Counted from the stretch's first letter, positions 37,363 through 47,087 are shown. The stretch: 64,000 bases of DNA from Rhodocyclaceae bacterium (GCA_016721505.1 JADKHX010000008.1:179573-243572); one strand, 5' to 3'. A program made the numbers and translations. The notes: generated from the sequence alone by a model not told the origin.

Positions 37363-38601
37363 CTATTTGCTGCTGTCCCGCGTCAGCTTATCGACCACCA
37401 CACTCGCCACCATATCGCCCTCGACATTGACCGCCGTGCGCACGGTATCGAGGATGCGATCTATCGGTAGCAGGATCGCAATCGCGGCGGTGGGCAGGCC
37501 CACCGATTCGAGCACCAGCACCATGCTCAGCATGCCCACACTCGGGATGCCCGGTGCGCCAATCGCGCCGAGCATGGCGACGAAGAAAATCACCAGCTGA
37601 TGCATCAGATCCAGCTCGATGCCGGCCAGCCGCGCGACGAACAGCGCAGCGGCGGCTTCGTAGAGCGCGGTGCCGTCCATATTGACCGTTGCGCCCAGCG
37701 GCACGACAAAGCTGGCGATGTCTTTGCGCACATGCAAATGCTGCTCGGTGCAGCGCAAGGTGACGGGCAGCGTCGCCGCGCTTGAGCTGGTGGCAAACGC
37801 CGTGATCAGCGCCTCGCGCGCGCCCTTGAAAAAATGCCACGGCGACATGCCGGTGATCGCCCAGAGGATGCCGGGCAGCACGACGATGCCGTGAAACAGC
37901 GTCGAACCGATCACCACCGCAATGAAGTGGCCGACGCTCATCAGCAGCGCCGCGTCTTGCGTCGCCACCAATTGCAACAACAAGGCGGCGATGCCGTACG
38001 GCGCCAGATGCATGATCCAGCCGACGATCATCAGGCACAGCTCCTGCAATTCCTGAATCAGGCCGCGAATATTGCGATAGCGCTCGCCACCGATCACCAG
38101 CGCAATGCCGAGGAACAGCGCGACGATCACCACGCTAAGAATCTCGCCCTGCGCCAGCGCCTTGAACGGGTTTTGAAACAAGCCGCGCATGAACTGCGCA
38201 ATGTATTCCGGCAGCGGCATCTGGCGCGCCTGAAAATCGCGCGTCGCATCGGCAAACATCGCCAGGTGCATGCCCTCGCCGGGGCGGAAAAAATTGGCCG
38301 CGCCAAAGCCGATCAAAATCGCGATGGCCATGGTGCCAAAGAAAAACGCCAGCGTAGTCACCCACACCTTGTGCATCTGCTGGTGCTGGCGAAGATTGGC
38401 CACCCCGGTCACGATAGAAGCAAAGATCAGCGGCACCAACACCAGGCGCAGCAGATCAAGAAACAAATTGCCAACCAGCTTCGCCCCGTACAGCGTGCCC
38501 CGCTGCACATCCGATTCGCCGATGCTGAGCAGCCAAAAGCCCAGCCCAATGCCAATGGCCGCGCCAATCATGATGCGTAGGTTGAGAGACATTGATTTCA
38601 T
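37363..38601 (-). CDS. dicarboxylate/amino acid:cation symporter (DAACS family)
   Basis: A 412-residue inner-membrane transporter of the GltP/DctA family. The HP1 tip TSSSAATLPVTLR, TM7 motif ATVNMDGTALYE, HP2 APGIPSVGMLSM and TM8 DRILDTVRTAVNVEGD are all present, with the substrate Arg and cation residues in the usual places. It imports glutamate/aspartate or C4-dicarboxylates with H+ or Na+. The Arg in DTVRTAVNV favours acidic amino acids or dicarboxylates. Confidence 0.93.
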   Translation of the reverse strand: MKSMSLNLRIMIGAAIGIGLGFWLLSIGESDVQRGTLYGAKLVGNLFLDLLRLVLVPLIFASIVTGVANLRQHQQMHKVWVTTLAFFFGTMAIAILIGFGAANFFRPGEGMHLAMFADATRDFQARQMPLPEYIAQFMRGLFQNPFKALAQGEILSVVIVALFLGIALVIGGERYRNIRGLIQELQELCLMIVGWIMHLAPYGIAALLLQLVATQDAALLMSVGHFIAVVIGSTLFHGIVVLPGILWAITGMSPWHFFKGAREALITAFATSSSAATLPVTLRCTEQHLHVRKDIASFVVPLGATVNMDGTALYEAAAALFVARLAGIELDLMHQLVIFFVAMLGAIGAPGIPSVGMLSMVLVLESVGLPTAAIAILLPIDRILDTVRTAVNVEGDMVASVVVDKLTRDSSK

Positions 38602-38675
38602 TCAAAGGCCCGCGCCGCGAAAAACAGAGGACTGATTATGGGCGACAGACGAGGATTCAGCGTGGGCTATCGAAA

Positions 38676-38704
38676 TGACGGCGTGTCACCAGCACCAACT
38701 GACG
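38676..38704 (-). repeat. dispersed repeat copy 6 (short form)
   Basis: The minus strand reads CGTCAGTTGGTGCTGGTGAC then ACGCCGTCA. It lies 16 nt after the ybaK-family stop, in the same direction. Confidence 0.88.
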
Positions 38705-38720
38705 AAATCGGGGAGAGCAG

Positions 38721-39203
38721 TCAAAGCCGACGACGGCCCGAAGCCAACACACAAACATCCACCCAAACCCCCTCCGTCACCTCCGCCATCAACGCCGGAC
38801 TAATCCGCACCGCGCTGGTCGTGCTGCCCGCCGCCGGAATCAGCTCGTCGAAATCCTGCAAGGACTGATCGAGATAAATCGGCAAGGGCTGCAGCAGGCC
38901 GAACGGGCACACGCCACCGACCGGATGCCCGGTCAATTCGACCACCTCATCCAGCCCCAACATCTTGCCCTTGCCAAAGACGCTCTTGAACTTCTGATGG
39001 TCAATCCGCGCATCCCCGCGCGCCACCAACAGCAACACCTGATTGTCCTTGAGCCGAAACGCCAAAGTCTTGGCAATCCGCCCAGCCTCCACCCCATGCG
39101 CCTCCGCCGCCAGCGCCACCGTCGCGGTGCTGACTTCGAGCTCGATGATGGGGATGTCTAGATTGCGGGTGGCGAAGAATTCGCGGACGGATTGGAGGCT
39201 CAT
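38721..39203 (-). CDS. YbaK/ProX-family aminoacyl-tRNA deacylase
   Basis: A 160-residue trans-editing deacylase. ARIAKTLAFRL holds the catalytic Lys, GKGKMLGLDEV the substrate loop and HPVGGVCPFGL the glycine-rich signature. Such proteins hydrolyse mischarged tRNA (Cys- or Ala-tRNAPro). The ATG at 39203 is the conserved start; the open frame to 39314 has no homology. The gene is upstream of the DAACS gene with a repeat copy in between. Confidence 0.9.
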   Translation of the reverse strand: MSLQSVREFFATRNLDIPIIELEVSTATVALAAEAHGVEAGRIAKTLAFRLKDNQVLLLVARGDARIDHQKFKSVFGKGKMLGLDEVVELTGHPVGGVCPFGLLQPLPIYLDQSLQDFDELIPAAGSTTSAVRISPALMAEVTEGVWVDVCVLASGRRRL

Positions 39204-39352
39204 TGCTGTTTTTTTTGGAAGAGAGGGCTGGGTGTCGTGGGGTTGGATTAAGAGTATTCCGAAGGCTGAAGCGCTTATCCGTAGTATTTCGATTCGATTG
39301 AACGACTTAGACATTGTCAGTCGTAGAAATCAACTTGACTCAGAGTCTCTAG

Positions 39353-39913
39353 TCAAGAATTAAGAAATCCAATAAGTCTCACACGAATTAGCTCTGCCTC
39401 GAACTTGGACAGATACTCGAGAATTTGCTGTACTGCAAGCCTTTCCTCGATTGGACTTGGTTGCTTTTTTGCACGTTTTGCAGAACCATGCGCCGACTCA
39501 CCTCGCCTTGAGCCAAATGCATTCATCTGAGTCAAGAATTTTGGATCAATGGCATCGAAGTCGGCTTCCGAGAAGCCAAATAGTCCAAACATACTCAAAA
39601 GGTTTGCCGCTTTGAGTCCGTGATTGGTGTTAATGGCTTCAGCTACGCGGATGGAAGTCTTGTTTGCGTGATAGCGCGCAAATTTTCCACCAGCTTTTGC
39701 ATTCGTTGATTCCGCTGTCAGTGTTGCGTTGAGTAGTCGCGCCAAGTCTTCAATAAAACACTCAAACTCTGCGTGGCATAGCAAAACGAAAGCCCGAATC
39801 GAATCTTGTTCAGCTTCGGTATAAAACCCAAGCGGATTTACTTTAGGCAGAAGTGTCGTTTCAATATCCCCAATTCGAGTCTCCAACTCGATTAATGCAG
39901 ACGTCTTACCCAT
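39353..39913 (-). CDS. HEPN-type putative RNase, partner of DUF262
   Basis: A 186-residue, helix-rich protein. RGESAH matches the R-x4-H RNase motif of HEPN domains, and ALVLLCHAEFECFIEDLARL-type helices precede it (seen as VLLCHAEFECFIEDLARLL). It fits the MAE_28990/RiboL-PSP-like HEPN groups that sit beside DUF262 genes. It lies 65 nt after the DUF262 remnant, same strand, in a clearly AT-richer segment, which points to horizontal acquisition. Its frame is intact although its partner is broken. HEPN/DUF262 pairs have been proposed as toxin or defence modules; activity here is inferred. Confidence 0.65.
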   Translation of the reverse strand: MGKTSALIELETRIGDIETTLLPKVNPLGFYTEAEQDSIRAFVLLCHAEFECFIEDLARLLNATLTAESTNAKAGGKFARYHANKTSIRVAEAINTNHGLKAANLLSMFGLFGFSEADFDAIDPKFLTQMNAFGSRRGESAHGSAKRAKKQPSPIEERLAVQQILEYLSKFEAELIRVRLIGFLNS

Positions 39914-39978
39914 CAGAGCTATCCGAGTCTAGCTTCGAGCACCGTGAGTTCGGGAATACGCTCTCCAACGATCTTTTT

Positions 39979-41115
39979 CTAGCGATTCCCCCATGCAAAT
40001 AGTCGAGTAAAGGTCGCAGTTGTGCTTTTTGTTGTCGTTTCTAAGGACTTGAGGAATGCAGGATTTTCTCTGCAAAGCCTAATAAATTCTAGACGGATTT
40101 CATTTTCACGACCCGTAATCAATTTTGCTATATGCGGCATCGAGAAATAAAACACCATGCAATCAAAAACAGCGCGATTTAGTCTTCTCTCAAAGCCACT
40201 TGGCGTCCATTTGCGGAAGGCGTCGTTATGAAATATTTGATGGGTGATTTTCAATGCATCATTGAGTCGATTCGCCTGTTCAATGATCATCTTTTCGTCA
40301 TTGTAGCCAACTTTGATTTAGCTTCAATGTAGTCGTATCGAGGAACAGCTTTAGATCACCCGAATAGTCTGCGATAAATAAAGAGAATGCAAAAAAGCGG
40401 ATCACTAGCTCAACGTCTCGCATTCGAAAATCCGGCGCACCATTTCTGCCAACTAAGTCGATAAGCAATCCACAGTGTTCTGAAAACTTAAAAGCAAAAT
40501 CAATGAATCAGGTAGGGTGCAACACATGTCGCAACTCTTGGGGGATAAGGGGAGACTTCCGCTATTCAATCGATAGAAAATTAAATAAAGCACTTCTTCT
40601 CTTTTCAACCGCGAATCACTGTGGTTCGCACAGTCTGGTTGTCGAAAGCAGCTACATCTTCGCTTAAGAACGAATCCTTACCAAGTTGCTTTAGCGTCTT
40701 ACCGTTTAAGTCTTTGCGCAATTCAAGTCCAACCAATTTCAATGGCTTTTCCTCATCCAGTGCAAAGCGGGAAAGCGAAAGCAGTCGTTGCTTCCCGTCG
40801 ATAACAATAAATTTTCCCTTTGCGTTGTGATTCTCCGCCAATACGAGCTGAGGAATTGGCAGTCCTAAAAAAAGCGACTCAATAAAACGACTTTTCCTTT
40901 CATCCGATCCATGCGTCTCGGCGCTGAAAGGCTGGGCTCAAAAGAATATTTCCTTTCTTCAGCTGACTGAGTATCGTTTCGGTAGTCCAGTCTGCATCTG
41001 AGACTACAGTACCAGCGAATAGCGTCGCATCAACACCATGGATGTCGTCTTCGTTTTCACTATCTTCAGAAACGAATTGTTCGAAATTTTGTTTTCCATA
41101 CGACGCTCCCGCCAT
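39979..41115 (-). pseudogene. DUF262 (ParB-like nuclease) gene with several frameshifts
   Basis: Reading through the frames rebuilds a DUF262 protein of about 379 residues. ILLSPAFQRRDAW is followed by a +1 shift near 40903, then SRFIESLFLGLPIP and the catalytic FIVIDGKQRLLSL. A -1 shift near 40606 precedes VLYLIFYRLNSGSLPLSP, another follows at about 40545, there is an in-frame stop before FIDFAFKFSEHCG, and a last shift near 40300 leads to MIIEQANRLNDAL and the C-terminal end. Four indels and a stop in 1.1 kb mean it is dead. DUF262 proteins are nucleotide-dependent nucleases found in defence systems. Confidence 0.8.
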
Positions 41116-41263
41116 TAATGTTGAGATGTGCCGAAGGTCAAAGTATTAGCCGGCCATTTATTTAATTATGACAGGTGCCAATCTTTCAAACAAAGGCATA
41201 GCAACAGTCCGAACGGCATCTAAGAGTAATTACAAATTGAATTTGCACTTGAAGATTCTTATA

Positions 41264-41292
41264 GTCAGTTGGTGCTGATGGCACGCCGTCAT
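41264..41292 (+). repeat. dispersed repeat copy 7 (short form)
   Basis: GTCAGTTGGTGCTGATGGCA then CGCCGTCAT, in the 238-nt gap between the DUF262 remnant and the cupin gene. This copy is not downstream of a gene end. The rest of the gap is AT-rich with nothing else recognised. Confidence 0.85.
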
Positions 41293-41353
41293 TTATGCTT
41301 TCAGTCGCGCTAGGATTGCACTAACGTTCATCAATCCCCCCCGCGAGGCCCAT

Positions 41354-41836
41354 ATGCCAAACCACCAACCCCCCATCGCCCTCCTCGCCGCCGATGTCCC
41401 CGCCCGCACCAAGCCTTCGGTCTATCCCGAGCCATTTGCCTCGCGCATGGCGGGCCGCGAAAAGCGCGTGCTGGGCGATCTGTTCGGGCTGGCCAACTTT
41501 GGCGTGAATCTCACGCGCCTCGCGCCCGATGCGTCGTCGGCGCTGCGCCATGCGCATGCGAAGCAGGACGAGTTCATCTACATCCTTGAGGGCCGGCCAA
41601 CGCTGCACACCGACGAAGGCCGCCGCACGCTGGCGCCGGGCATGTGCGCCGGCTTTAAGGCCGGGACGGGCAACGGCCACCGCCTGATCAACGAGACCAG
41701 CGAGGTGGTGGTGTATCTTGAGGTGGGCGACCGCTCAGCGGGCGACACGGTGGTTTATCCGGACGACGATCTGAAGGCGACGCTGGTGGATGGGCAGTGG
41801 CGGTTTTGTCATAAGGATGACACGCCGTATGGGTAA
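41354..41836 (+). CDS. cupin-domain protein
   Basis: A 160-residue single-domain cupin. LRHAHAKQDEFIYILEGRP carries the metal-binding His-His-Glu, and the second motif is degenerate (FKAGTGNGHRLINET, with His). Such stand-alone cupins include isomerases and sugar-binding sensors; nothing here decides which. It appears monocistronic. Confidence 0.8.
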   Translation: MPNHQPPIALLAADVPARTKPSVYPEPFASRMAGREKRVLGDLFGLANFGVNLTRLAPDASSALRHAHAKQDEFIYILEGRPTLHTDEGRRTLAPGMCAGFKAGTGNGHRLINETSEVVVYLEVGDRSAGDTVVYPDDDLKATLVDGQWRFCHKDDTPYG

Positions 41837-41935
41837 AACTACGGCGGGCTGAGGGCACGGCCAATCGTGGAGTCGCGCGCTATTCGGTAAGTTGGATTTC
41901 AGCCTTGCGGCTGGGATAGGTGTCGGTGGGTTCGG

Positions 41936-42289
41936 TCAAGCCGAACGATTTTTGAGTTCTTGCAGTTGTGGCAACAAGCTTGGAATGTCGCTTTGGATAA
42001 TGCTCCACAAGGTGTCATTATCGATTCCCAGATAGCCGTGGATTAGGCGGTTGCGTGTGGCAATGATGAGGCGCCACGGCAGATGGGGATTGGCAACTCT
42101 GATTGGATCCGGAATGCGCGTGGCAGCCTCGCCGATCAGTTCGAGGTTACGCACGGTGGCGTCGTAGTTCAGGCCACTGGCAACAAACGCGGCTTGATCG
42201 AGTCCGTCGGTGTAGGCGATGACCTTTTCGGCAAATGCAATCATGTCGTCGAGGTAGAAGCGCCATTCGCGCTCTGCGTTGTCAGACAT
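41936..42289 (-). CDS. hepT: HepT-like RNase toxin (DUF86)
   Basis: A 117-residue HEPN toxin. RNRLIH is the R-x4-H RNase motif, followed by the GYLGID segment holding the Tyr that the partner modifies in the known MntA/HepT system. It overlaps mntA by 8 nt. HepT cleaves RNA when not AMPylated. The ATG at 42289 begins the conserved MSDNAEREWRFYLDDM; the longer frame lies inside mntA. Confidence 0.92.
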   Translation of the reverse strand: MSDNAEREWRFYLDDMIAFAEKVIAYTDGLDQAAFVASGLNYDATVRNLELIGEAATRIPDPIRVANPHLPWRLIIATRNRLIHGYLGIDNDTLWSIIQSDIPSLLPQLQELKNRSA

Positions 42290-42572
42290 GAACGGCTTCC
42301 TTTTCCACAAATGGGCGCAACTCGGGACGCAGGGCTTTCTCGGTGACAAGATCAATCGACTGGCCGAACAAGTCTTCGAGATAGAACTGAACGCCGAAAT
42401 ACCGCGCTGATGTCGCCGGGCCATCGAAGGCGACCAAAACGTCTATGTCACTATTGATTCGCGCCGCGCCACGTGCAGTCGATCCAAACAAGGCAAGCGC
42501 GGTTACACCATAGCGGGCAGACAGTTCCGGTTTGCTATGGGCGAGCAACTCAATGGCGCGTGATCGGTTCAT
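42282..42572 (-). CDS. mntA: MntA-like nucleotidyltransferase antitoxin
   Basis: A 96-residue minimal nucleotidyltransferase. LFGSTARGAARINSDIDVLV shows the GSxxRG...DxD catalytic motif complete. In the characterised pair it adds AMP units to a HepT Tyr and silences it. The ATG at 42572 starts MNRSRAIELL; the upstream extension is not conserved. The 371-nt gap to the cyclase gene holds no recognisable gene. Confidence 0.92.
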   Translation of the reverse strand: MNRSRAIELLAHSKPELSARYGVTALALFGSTARGAARINSDIDVLVAFDGPATSARYFGVQFYLEDLFGQSIDLVTEKALRPELRPFVEKEAVHV

Positions 42573-42943
42573 TTGTATCTCCGTGCTTCCTTTGTGTTGG
42601 GCAGGCATTTAACTCAACGATCTTTTACCGGCGGCTATCCGAATTATCCGCTTTGGCGATATCGCGTTAGCCTTGACTACAGTTCATTTAAGCTGATCTC
42701 TCAAAGTTCAATCTCGTTTGATTTCCAATTATGGCGAATTCTCCCCAATTAAAGGGTTGAGTTCTTTTTTGAAGGCCTGTGTTCCTGCTCCAGTCAAAAT
42801 ATTCCGGCTGGGTCTTAGCAAGGCAGTCGCTCAAGTTACGGCGGTCTTGGTTCCACAAAACTCGGCGGGGTGGCGTGCTTCGCTCCGACGTTGCTGGCAA
42901 GAAAATGTATTTCTGCAGCAGTCACTATCCAATCGCGACTTGG

Positions 42944-44299
42944 TCAGATTGCCCGTTCTCCGGTAACAAAGTACATGTCAAGACTCCCTTTGCCCTTGGC
43001 ATCCACCTTGCCCCGATATTCACAATCGAATTCTTGACTGATCAAGTCGCAGGTGTAGGCGGAAATGTTGACGCGACCGATTTCTCCCGAACTTTCCATA
43101 CGGGAAGCGATATTGACCGTATCACCCCAGACATCGAACGCATATTTGCGCTTACCGACAACGCCCGCGACTACCGGGCCGGAATGCACGCCAATCCGAA
43201 GTGACCATTTGAAGGCCTTCGCTTGGTTTCTCTCGTTGAGATAATCAATCATCTTCAGCCCGGCCCGCACACAGCGTTGGGCATGATCCGGGCAGGCCTT
43301 TGGCAGACCGGCGGCGGCCATGTAGGCATCACCGATGGTCTTGATTTTCTCTACCCCGCAGGCATCAGTAATGCTGTCGAAGGCTTCAAATATTTCATTG
43401 AGCTCTGCGACCATCCGGTCTGCCGGCATCGCCGAGACGGCTTGGGTGAATTGACTAAAGTCGGTAAATAAAATGCTTACTGCCTCATGCCGGACTGAGC
43501 GCACAGTGCCAGTGGCGGACAACTCATCGGCAATTTCTTTGGGAAGAATGTTGTGTAGTAATTCCTTGGTGCGTGTCTGTTCAGTTTGAAGTTCGGCGGT
43601 ACGCTGATTGATCTTGCTCTCCAACTCGTGTTCCGAGCGCTGAAGCGCTTCAATCAGTGCGGCTTGCGAATCGAGTAATTCGCGAGCGGTACGTTCGTTC
43701 TCGGTATATAGGCGCACCACCACGGGATAAAGCAGGGCACCACAGAGAAGTGACGCCAAACCCGCCATCAATGCGACCATGAAAGAATTGAAGTAGATCT
43801 GATCCCGTTGCCAGGCCGGCACCACGCGGACGCCTTCAAAATAGCCTGACACTGGCCCGGTCTTATCGTTTGCCGATACACGCAAGGGTACGAACACCCT
43901 GAGCACCCAATGCTCATCAGCGACCCTAAGGCTTTCGTACGAGGTGGTGACGTAGTTCGGGGCATCGTGATGCGGTAGGGCGGACTCAATCGCTCCACCA
44001 GCAGGGGTCATTCCCTCTGCAAGTTTTTTCCCCTGACCATCGTAGATCTCCGCAATATCAAACAGGCCGCCTGAAATCGCATCGGCGGCTGCTTTGGCAT
44101 GTTCGACGGAATTCGCCCCATTCAGATTGATTGCATCAAAGTGGCGCAAGAGACGATCGGATTCTTCAATGGCGAGTGACACCACGCTCTCTTCTGCGTT
44201 TTCTCGCGCGACAATCCACGCCAAAGGACTGGCAATGACCGCCATCAGAATGCTGATCATTGCAATACGTCCGGCAGTGCGTTTCTGAAACAGATTCAT
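42944..44299 (-). CDS. class III adenylate/guanylate cyclase, membrane-anchored
   Basis: A 451-residue sensor cyclase. Helix at about residues 12-30, an extracytoplasmic domain, a second helix near 165-190, a coiled coil (about 195-245) and the cyclase domain. ILFTDFSQF and IGDAYMAAAG supply the two metal Asp; VEKIKTIGD the base-selecting Lys; DVWGDTVNIASRM the Asp and Asn-Arg pair. The Lys/Asp pair predicts cAMP. The start at 44299 is MNLFQKRT. The CNB protein at 34609 is a possible receiver. Confidence 0.93.
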   Translation of the reverse strand: MNLFQKRTAGRIAMISILMAVIASPLAWIVARENAEESVVSLAIEESDRLLRHFDAINLNGANSVEHAKAAADAISGGLFDIAEIYDGQGKKLAEGMTPAGGAIESALPHHDAPNYVTTSYESLRVADEHWVLRVFVPLRVSANDKTGPVSGYFEGVRVVPAWQRDQIYFNSFMVALMAGLASLLCGALLYPVVVRLYTENERTARELLDSQAALIEALQRSEHELESKINQRTAELQTEQTRTKELLHNILPKEIADELSATGTVRSVRHEAVSILFTDFSQFTQAVSAMPADRMVAELNEIFEAFDSITDACGVEKIKTIGDAYMAAAGLPKACPDHAQRCVRAGLKMIDYLNERNQAKAFKWSLRIGVHSGPVVAGVVGKRKYAFDVWGDTVNIASRMESSGEIGRVNISAYTCDLISQEFDCEYRGKVDAKGKGSLDMYFVTGERAI

Positions 44300-44611
44300 G
44301 GTGGTGTCGGCACGGCAAATGGGCAAGGGAATACAGCGAGTCCGGCTGCAAAGACAGCCTGCATCAGAATGAGGCTAGCATTTTCCCCCTTGAAACGCCG
44401 ACAGTCATGATTTCTGTAGACATTCAATTTGTTGATGGCCGCACTTGGACCGCAAACGCGATTCGTTGGCACTGCCCATGCGGCTTTGAATGCTGACTGA
44501 GCGAAGTTTTGTCAAAAACACGAAACGCCTTACGACTTATGCTGTGGCAAGCTACCGGCTGGAGCGTAAGGAAAAGCTTGCGCCAAGCGACGAAAGAACA
44601 AGGAGACCGGC

Positions 44612-45970
44612 ATGGGCATGAAGGCAGAAGTGAAGGTGCAAGCGCAGGCGACCGGCGCGGCCGTGCCGGGAAGCCAGGCGGAGCGATTTTTGGCGATCCG
44701 CCGGATGACGCGCTCGCTGGCGGCGCCGCTATCGAGTGAGGATTGCGCGATTCAATCGATGCCGGATGCCAGCCCGGTGAAGTGGCATCTGGCGCACACC
44801 ACGTGGTTTTTCGAGACCTTTGTGCTGGCGGCGCATTTGCCCGGCTATCAGGCGTTTGATCCGTCGTTCCGGGTGCTGTTCAATTCCTACTATCACTCGG
44901 TGGGCGAGCGCCACCCGCGACTGGAGCGCGGGATGCTGACGCGCCCGGACCTGGCGCAGGTGCTGGCGTATCGCGCGCAGGTGGAGCAGGCGATGCTTGA
45001 TCTGCTCGGCGGCGCGCCATCGTCACCACTGCCGCCGGAGCTGGCGGCGATTGTCGAGCTGGGGCTGCACCACGAGCAGCAGCATCAGGAGCTGATTCTG
45101 ACCGACGTGAAACATTTGCTCTCGCGCAATCCGCTCAAGCCGGCGTATCAGGACAAATGGCCGCTGACGCCGATTCACGCTAGCGCGCGGCGCTGGCTTG
45201 GCTTTGCCGAAGGGCTGCACCAGATCGGCCATGCGGGCAGGGATTTTTGCTTTGACAACGAGACGCCGCGCCATCGGGTGTGGCTCGATGCGTTTGAGCT
45301 GGCTTCGCACCCGGTGACCCACGGCGACTTTATCGAGTTCATTGAAGACGGCGGCTACCGGCGGCCGGAGCTTTGGCTCTCGGCCGGCTGGGACGCGGTT
45401 GCCGCACGCGGCTGGCAGGCGCCGCTGTATTGGACGCAGCAGGACGGGCGCTGGATGGTTTTTACGCTGCATGGCGAGGTGCCGGTGGATCCGCACACGC
45501 CGATTTGTCATGTCAGCTTTTATGAGGCCGAGGCGTTTGCGCGCTGGGCCGGGGCACGGCTGCCGACCGAGGCGGAATGGGAAGTGGCGGTGCAGTTGAA
45601 CGCAAACCCGGCGGCGGATTTGACGAGTCAATCGACAACACAAGCGACGACAATTCGCGGCAATTTCCTCGAGAGTGGCGCGCTGCATCCGCTGGCGCTA
45701 CGCGAGGCGCCGGCGGATGGCATGCTGGCGCAAGCCTTTGGCGATGTGTGGGAATGGACCCGCAGCGATTACAGCCCCTACCCCGGCTTTCGCTGCGCGC
45801 CCGGCGCAGTGGGCGAGTACAACGGCAAATTCATGAGCGGCCAATACGTCCTGCGCGGCGGCTCCTGCGCCACGCCCGCCAGCCACATCCGCGCCAGCTA
45901 CCGCAACTTCTTCCCCGCCGATGCACGCTGGCAGTTTTCGGGGCTGCGTTTGGCAAGGGATGCGGGGTAA
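44612..45970 (+). CDS. egtB: ergothioneine biosynthesis protein EgtB
   Basis: A 452-residue sulfoxide synthase. The DinB-like N domain has HLAHTTWFFETFVL and HHEQQHQELILTD, giving the three-His iron site. The C-terminal FGE-sulfatase domain carries RLPTEAEWEVAV, DVWEWTRSDYSPY and GGSCATPASHIRASYRNFF. It joins trimethylhistidine and Cys or gamma-Glu-Cys with O2. AAGGAG sits 7 nt before the ATG. EgtD is not in the window. The 312-nt gap upstream shows only a 29-codon frame that I do not trust. Confidence 0.94.
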   Translation: MGMKAEVKVQAQATGAAVPGSQAERFLAIRRMTRSLAAPLSSEDCAIQSMPDASPVKWHLAHTTWFFETFVLAAHLPGYQAFDPSFRVLFNSYYHSVGERHPRLERGMLTRPDLAQVLAYRAQVEQAMLDLLGGAPSSPLPPELAAIVELGLHHEQQHQELILTDVKHLLSRNPLKPAYQDKWPLTPIHASARRWLGFAEGLHQIGHAGRDFCFDNETPRHRVWLDAFELASHPVTHGDFIEFIEDGGYRRPELWLSAGWDAVAARGWQAPLYWTQQDGRWMVFTLHGEVPVDPHTPICHVSFYEAEAFARWAGARLPTEAEWEVAVQLNANPAADLTSQSTTQATTIRGNFLESGALHPLALREAPADGMLAQAFGDVWEWTRSDYSPYPGFRCAPGAVGEYNGKFMSGQYVLRGGSCATPASHIRASYRNFFPADARWQFSGLRLARDAG

Positions 45971-45980
45971 GGGTGAATCT

Positions 45981-46010
45981 CGTCAGTTGGTGCTGGCGAT
46001 ACGCCGTCAT
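45981..46010 (+). repeat. dispersed repeat copy 8 (short form)
   Basis: CGTCAGTTGGTGCTGGCGAT then ACGCCGTCAT, 10 nt after the egtB stop and in the same direction. It is the best match to the short-form consensus. Confidence 0.9.
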
Positions 46011-46025
46011 GCGCACACGCTGCGA

Positions 46026-46610
46026 TCAGCTTCGCGCAAAGACAAGCAGTGGCGTGTAGTTACGGGCATCGGCAGCTTGCAGTGCGGTGATATACGCTTG
46101 TCGCGTTGCGCTGGCGTCAACCAAACTGCGACTGCCCCAGGTGAAACGGGACTGGCCTAATCGCTCGGCAAGCAGATCGGCCATCAGCCGAGCATGACGA
46201 CCGTTGCCGTTGGGGAATGGGTGAATGGCGACCAAGCGGTGATGGAAGCGCGCGGCGACTTCGTCGGGCGGATAGCTGGTGTGTTCGATCTGCACAGCAA
46301 CATCGTCTAGTAGTTTGCGCAGCTCAACAGAAATGTTGAGCCAATCGACACCGATATTTTTGTCGGACTTGCGAAATTGTCCGGCCCAGCGCCATGTATC
46401 GCCGAACATTTGCTTGTGTAATTGACGGACAAAAACCTCGCTGAGAATTTCTTTGCGCTGCTTGCCCGCCCACGCTTCGCCTTGCAGGATGTTGAGCTGC
46501 TCCCACTCGTTCAATTCACGTTGGTTGGTGATGTGACCTGGGATCAGGCTGGCGCGTTCGTCTGCATCGAGCGGCGTGGCGCCGGGCGGGTATTCGAGAT
46601 TGACCGTCAT
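46026..46610 (-). CDS. Fic-family AMP-transferase, mobile mystery protein B
   Basis: A 194-residue Fic protein. HPFPNGNGRHARLM is the complete catalytic Fic motif (His plus the ATP-binding Asn/Gly/Arg), and FGDTWRWAGQFRKSDKNIG is the flap region. It matches the family called mobile mystery protein B, always next to the HTH protein A. It overlaps that gene by 4 nt as ATGA. Fic enzymes add AMP to target proteins; this pair behaves like a toxin unit in context, which is inference. Confidence 0.92.
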   Translation of the reverse strand: MTVNLEYPPGATPLDADERASLIPGHITNQRELNEWEQLNILQGEAWAGKQRKEILSEVFVRQLHKQMFGDTWRWAGQFRKSDKNIGVDWLNISVELRKLLDDVAVQIEHTSYPPDEVAARFHHRLVAIHPFPNGNGRHARLMADLLAERLGQSRFTWGSRSLVDASATRQAYITALQAADARNYTPLLVFARS

Positions 46611-47083
46611 GGCTTGTTGCGCACGCGCCAGAGATTTCGCGGTGGGCCATTGCGCAATGCTTCGGCGAGCGCGCGGGTTTGCGCCTCGACGGTTTCCTGT
46701 GAGGTCGATTGCGCTTCAAGCGCCATGCTGTGGCTGACGGCGGCCATTTGCTGGCGTGCCAGATCGGTCGCCCGGGCTTCCAGCGATTGCGCTAGCGGCT
46801 GACGGGGCACCAGGGAATATTGAAGCTCACAGTTCAGTGCTTCGGCGGCACGGCGCAGACTTGCCAAGGTGATCGTATCGTCAGCTTCGGAGATCTCCAG
46901 CCGCGTCACCGTCGACGTGGCAACGCCTAGCCGGGCAGCGAGATGCGTTGCGGTCATGCCTATGCCTTCGCGGATTGCTTTGATCCAACCGGACGATGGA
47001 CGAGCGGGCAGGTTGGCATCGCGCCAGCGGTTCAGCGCGATGTCGAGTTGGCGGAGCTTGAGTTGAGGGAAGTTAGATTTCAT
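46607..47083 (-). CDS. XRE-type HTH regulator, mobile mystery protein A
   Basis: A 158-residue protein with an XRE helix-turn-helix in residues 40-90: MTATHLAARLGVATSTVTRL, followed by SLRRAAEALNCELQYSLVP. It matches mobile mystery protein A. It is the first gene of a two-gene operon. Three 16-bp inverted-repeat sites lie directly upstream (47088-47169), the nearest 4 nt from the start codon, so it is probably autoregulated. No ribosome site is visible. Confidence 0.9.
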   Translation of the reverse strand: MKSNFPQLKLRQLDIALNRWRDANLPARPSSGWIKAIREGIGMTATHLAARLGVATSTVTRLEISEADDTITLASLRRAAEALNCELQYSLVPRQPLAQSLEARATDLARQQMAAVSHSMALEAQSTSQETVEAQTRALAEALRNGPPRNLWRVRNKP

Positions 47084-47087
47084 TATT

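Noticed and set aside
42573..42943. Gene remnant between mntA and the cyclase
   Set aside because: I read all frames and found no recognisable motif, so the stretch is left as unassigned.
44408..44496. 29-codon frame before egtB as a small protein
   Set aside because: No ribosome site or conservation evidence from sequence alone; too short to support.
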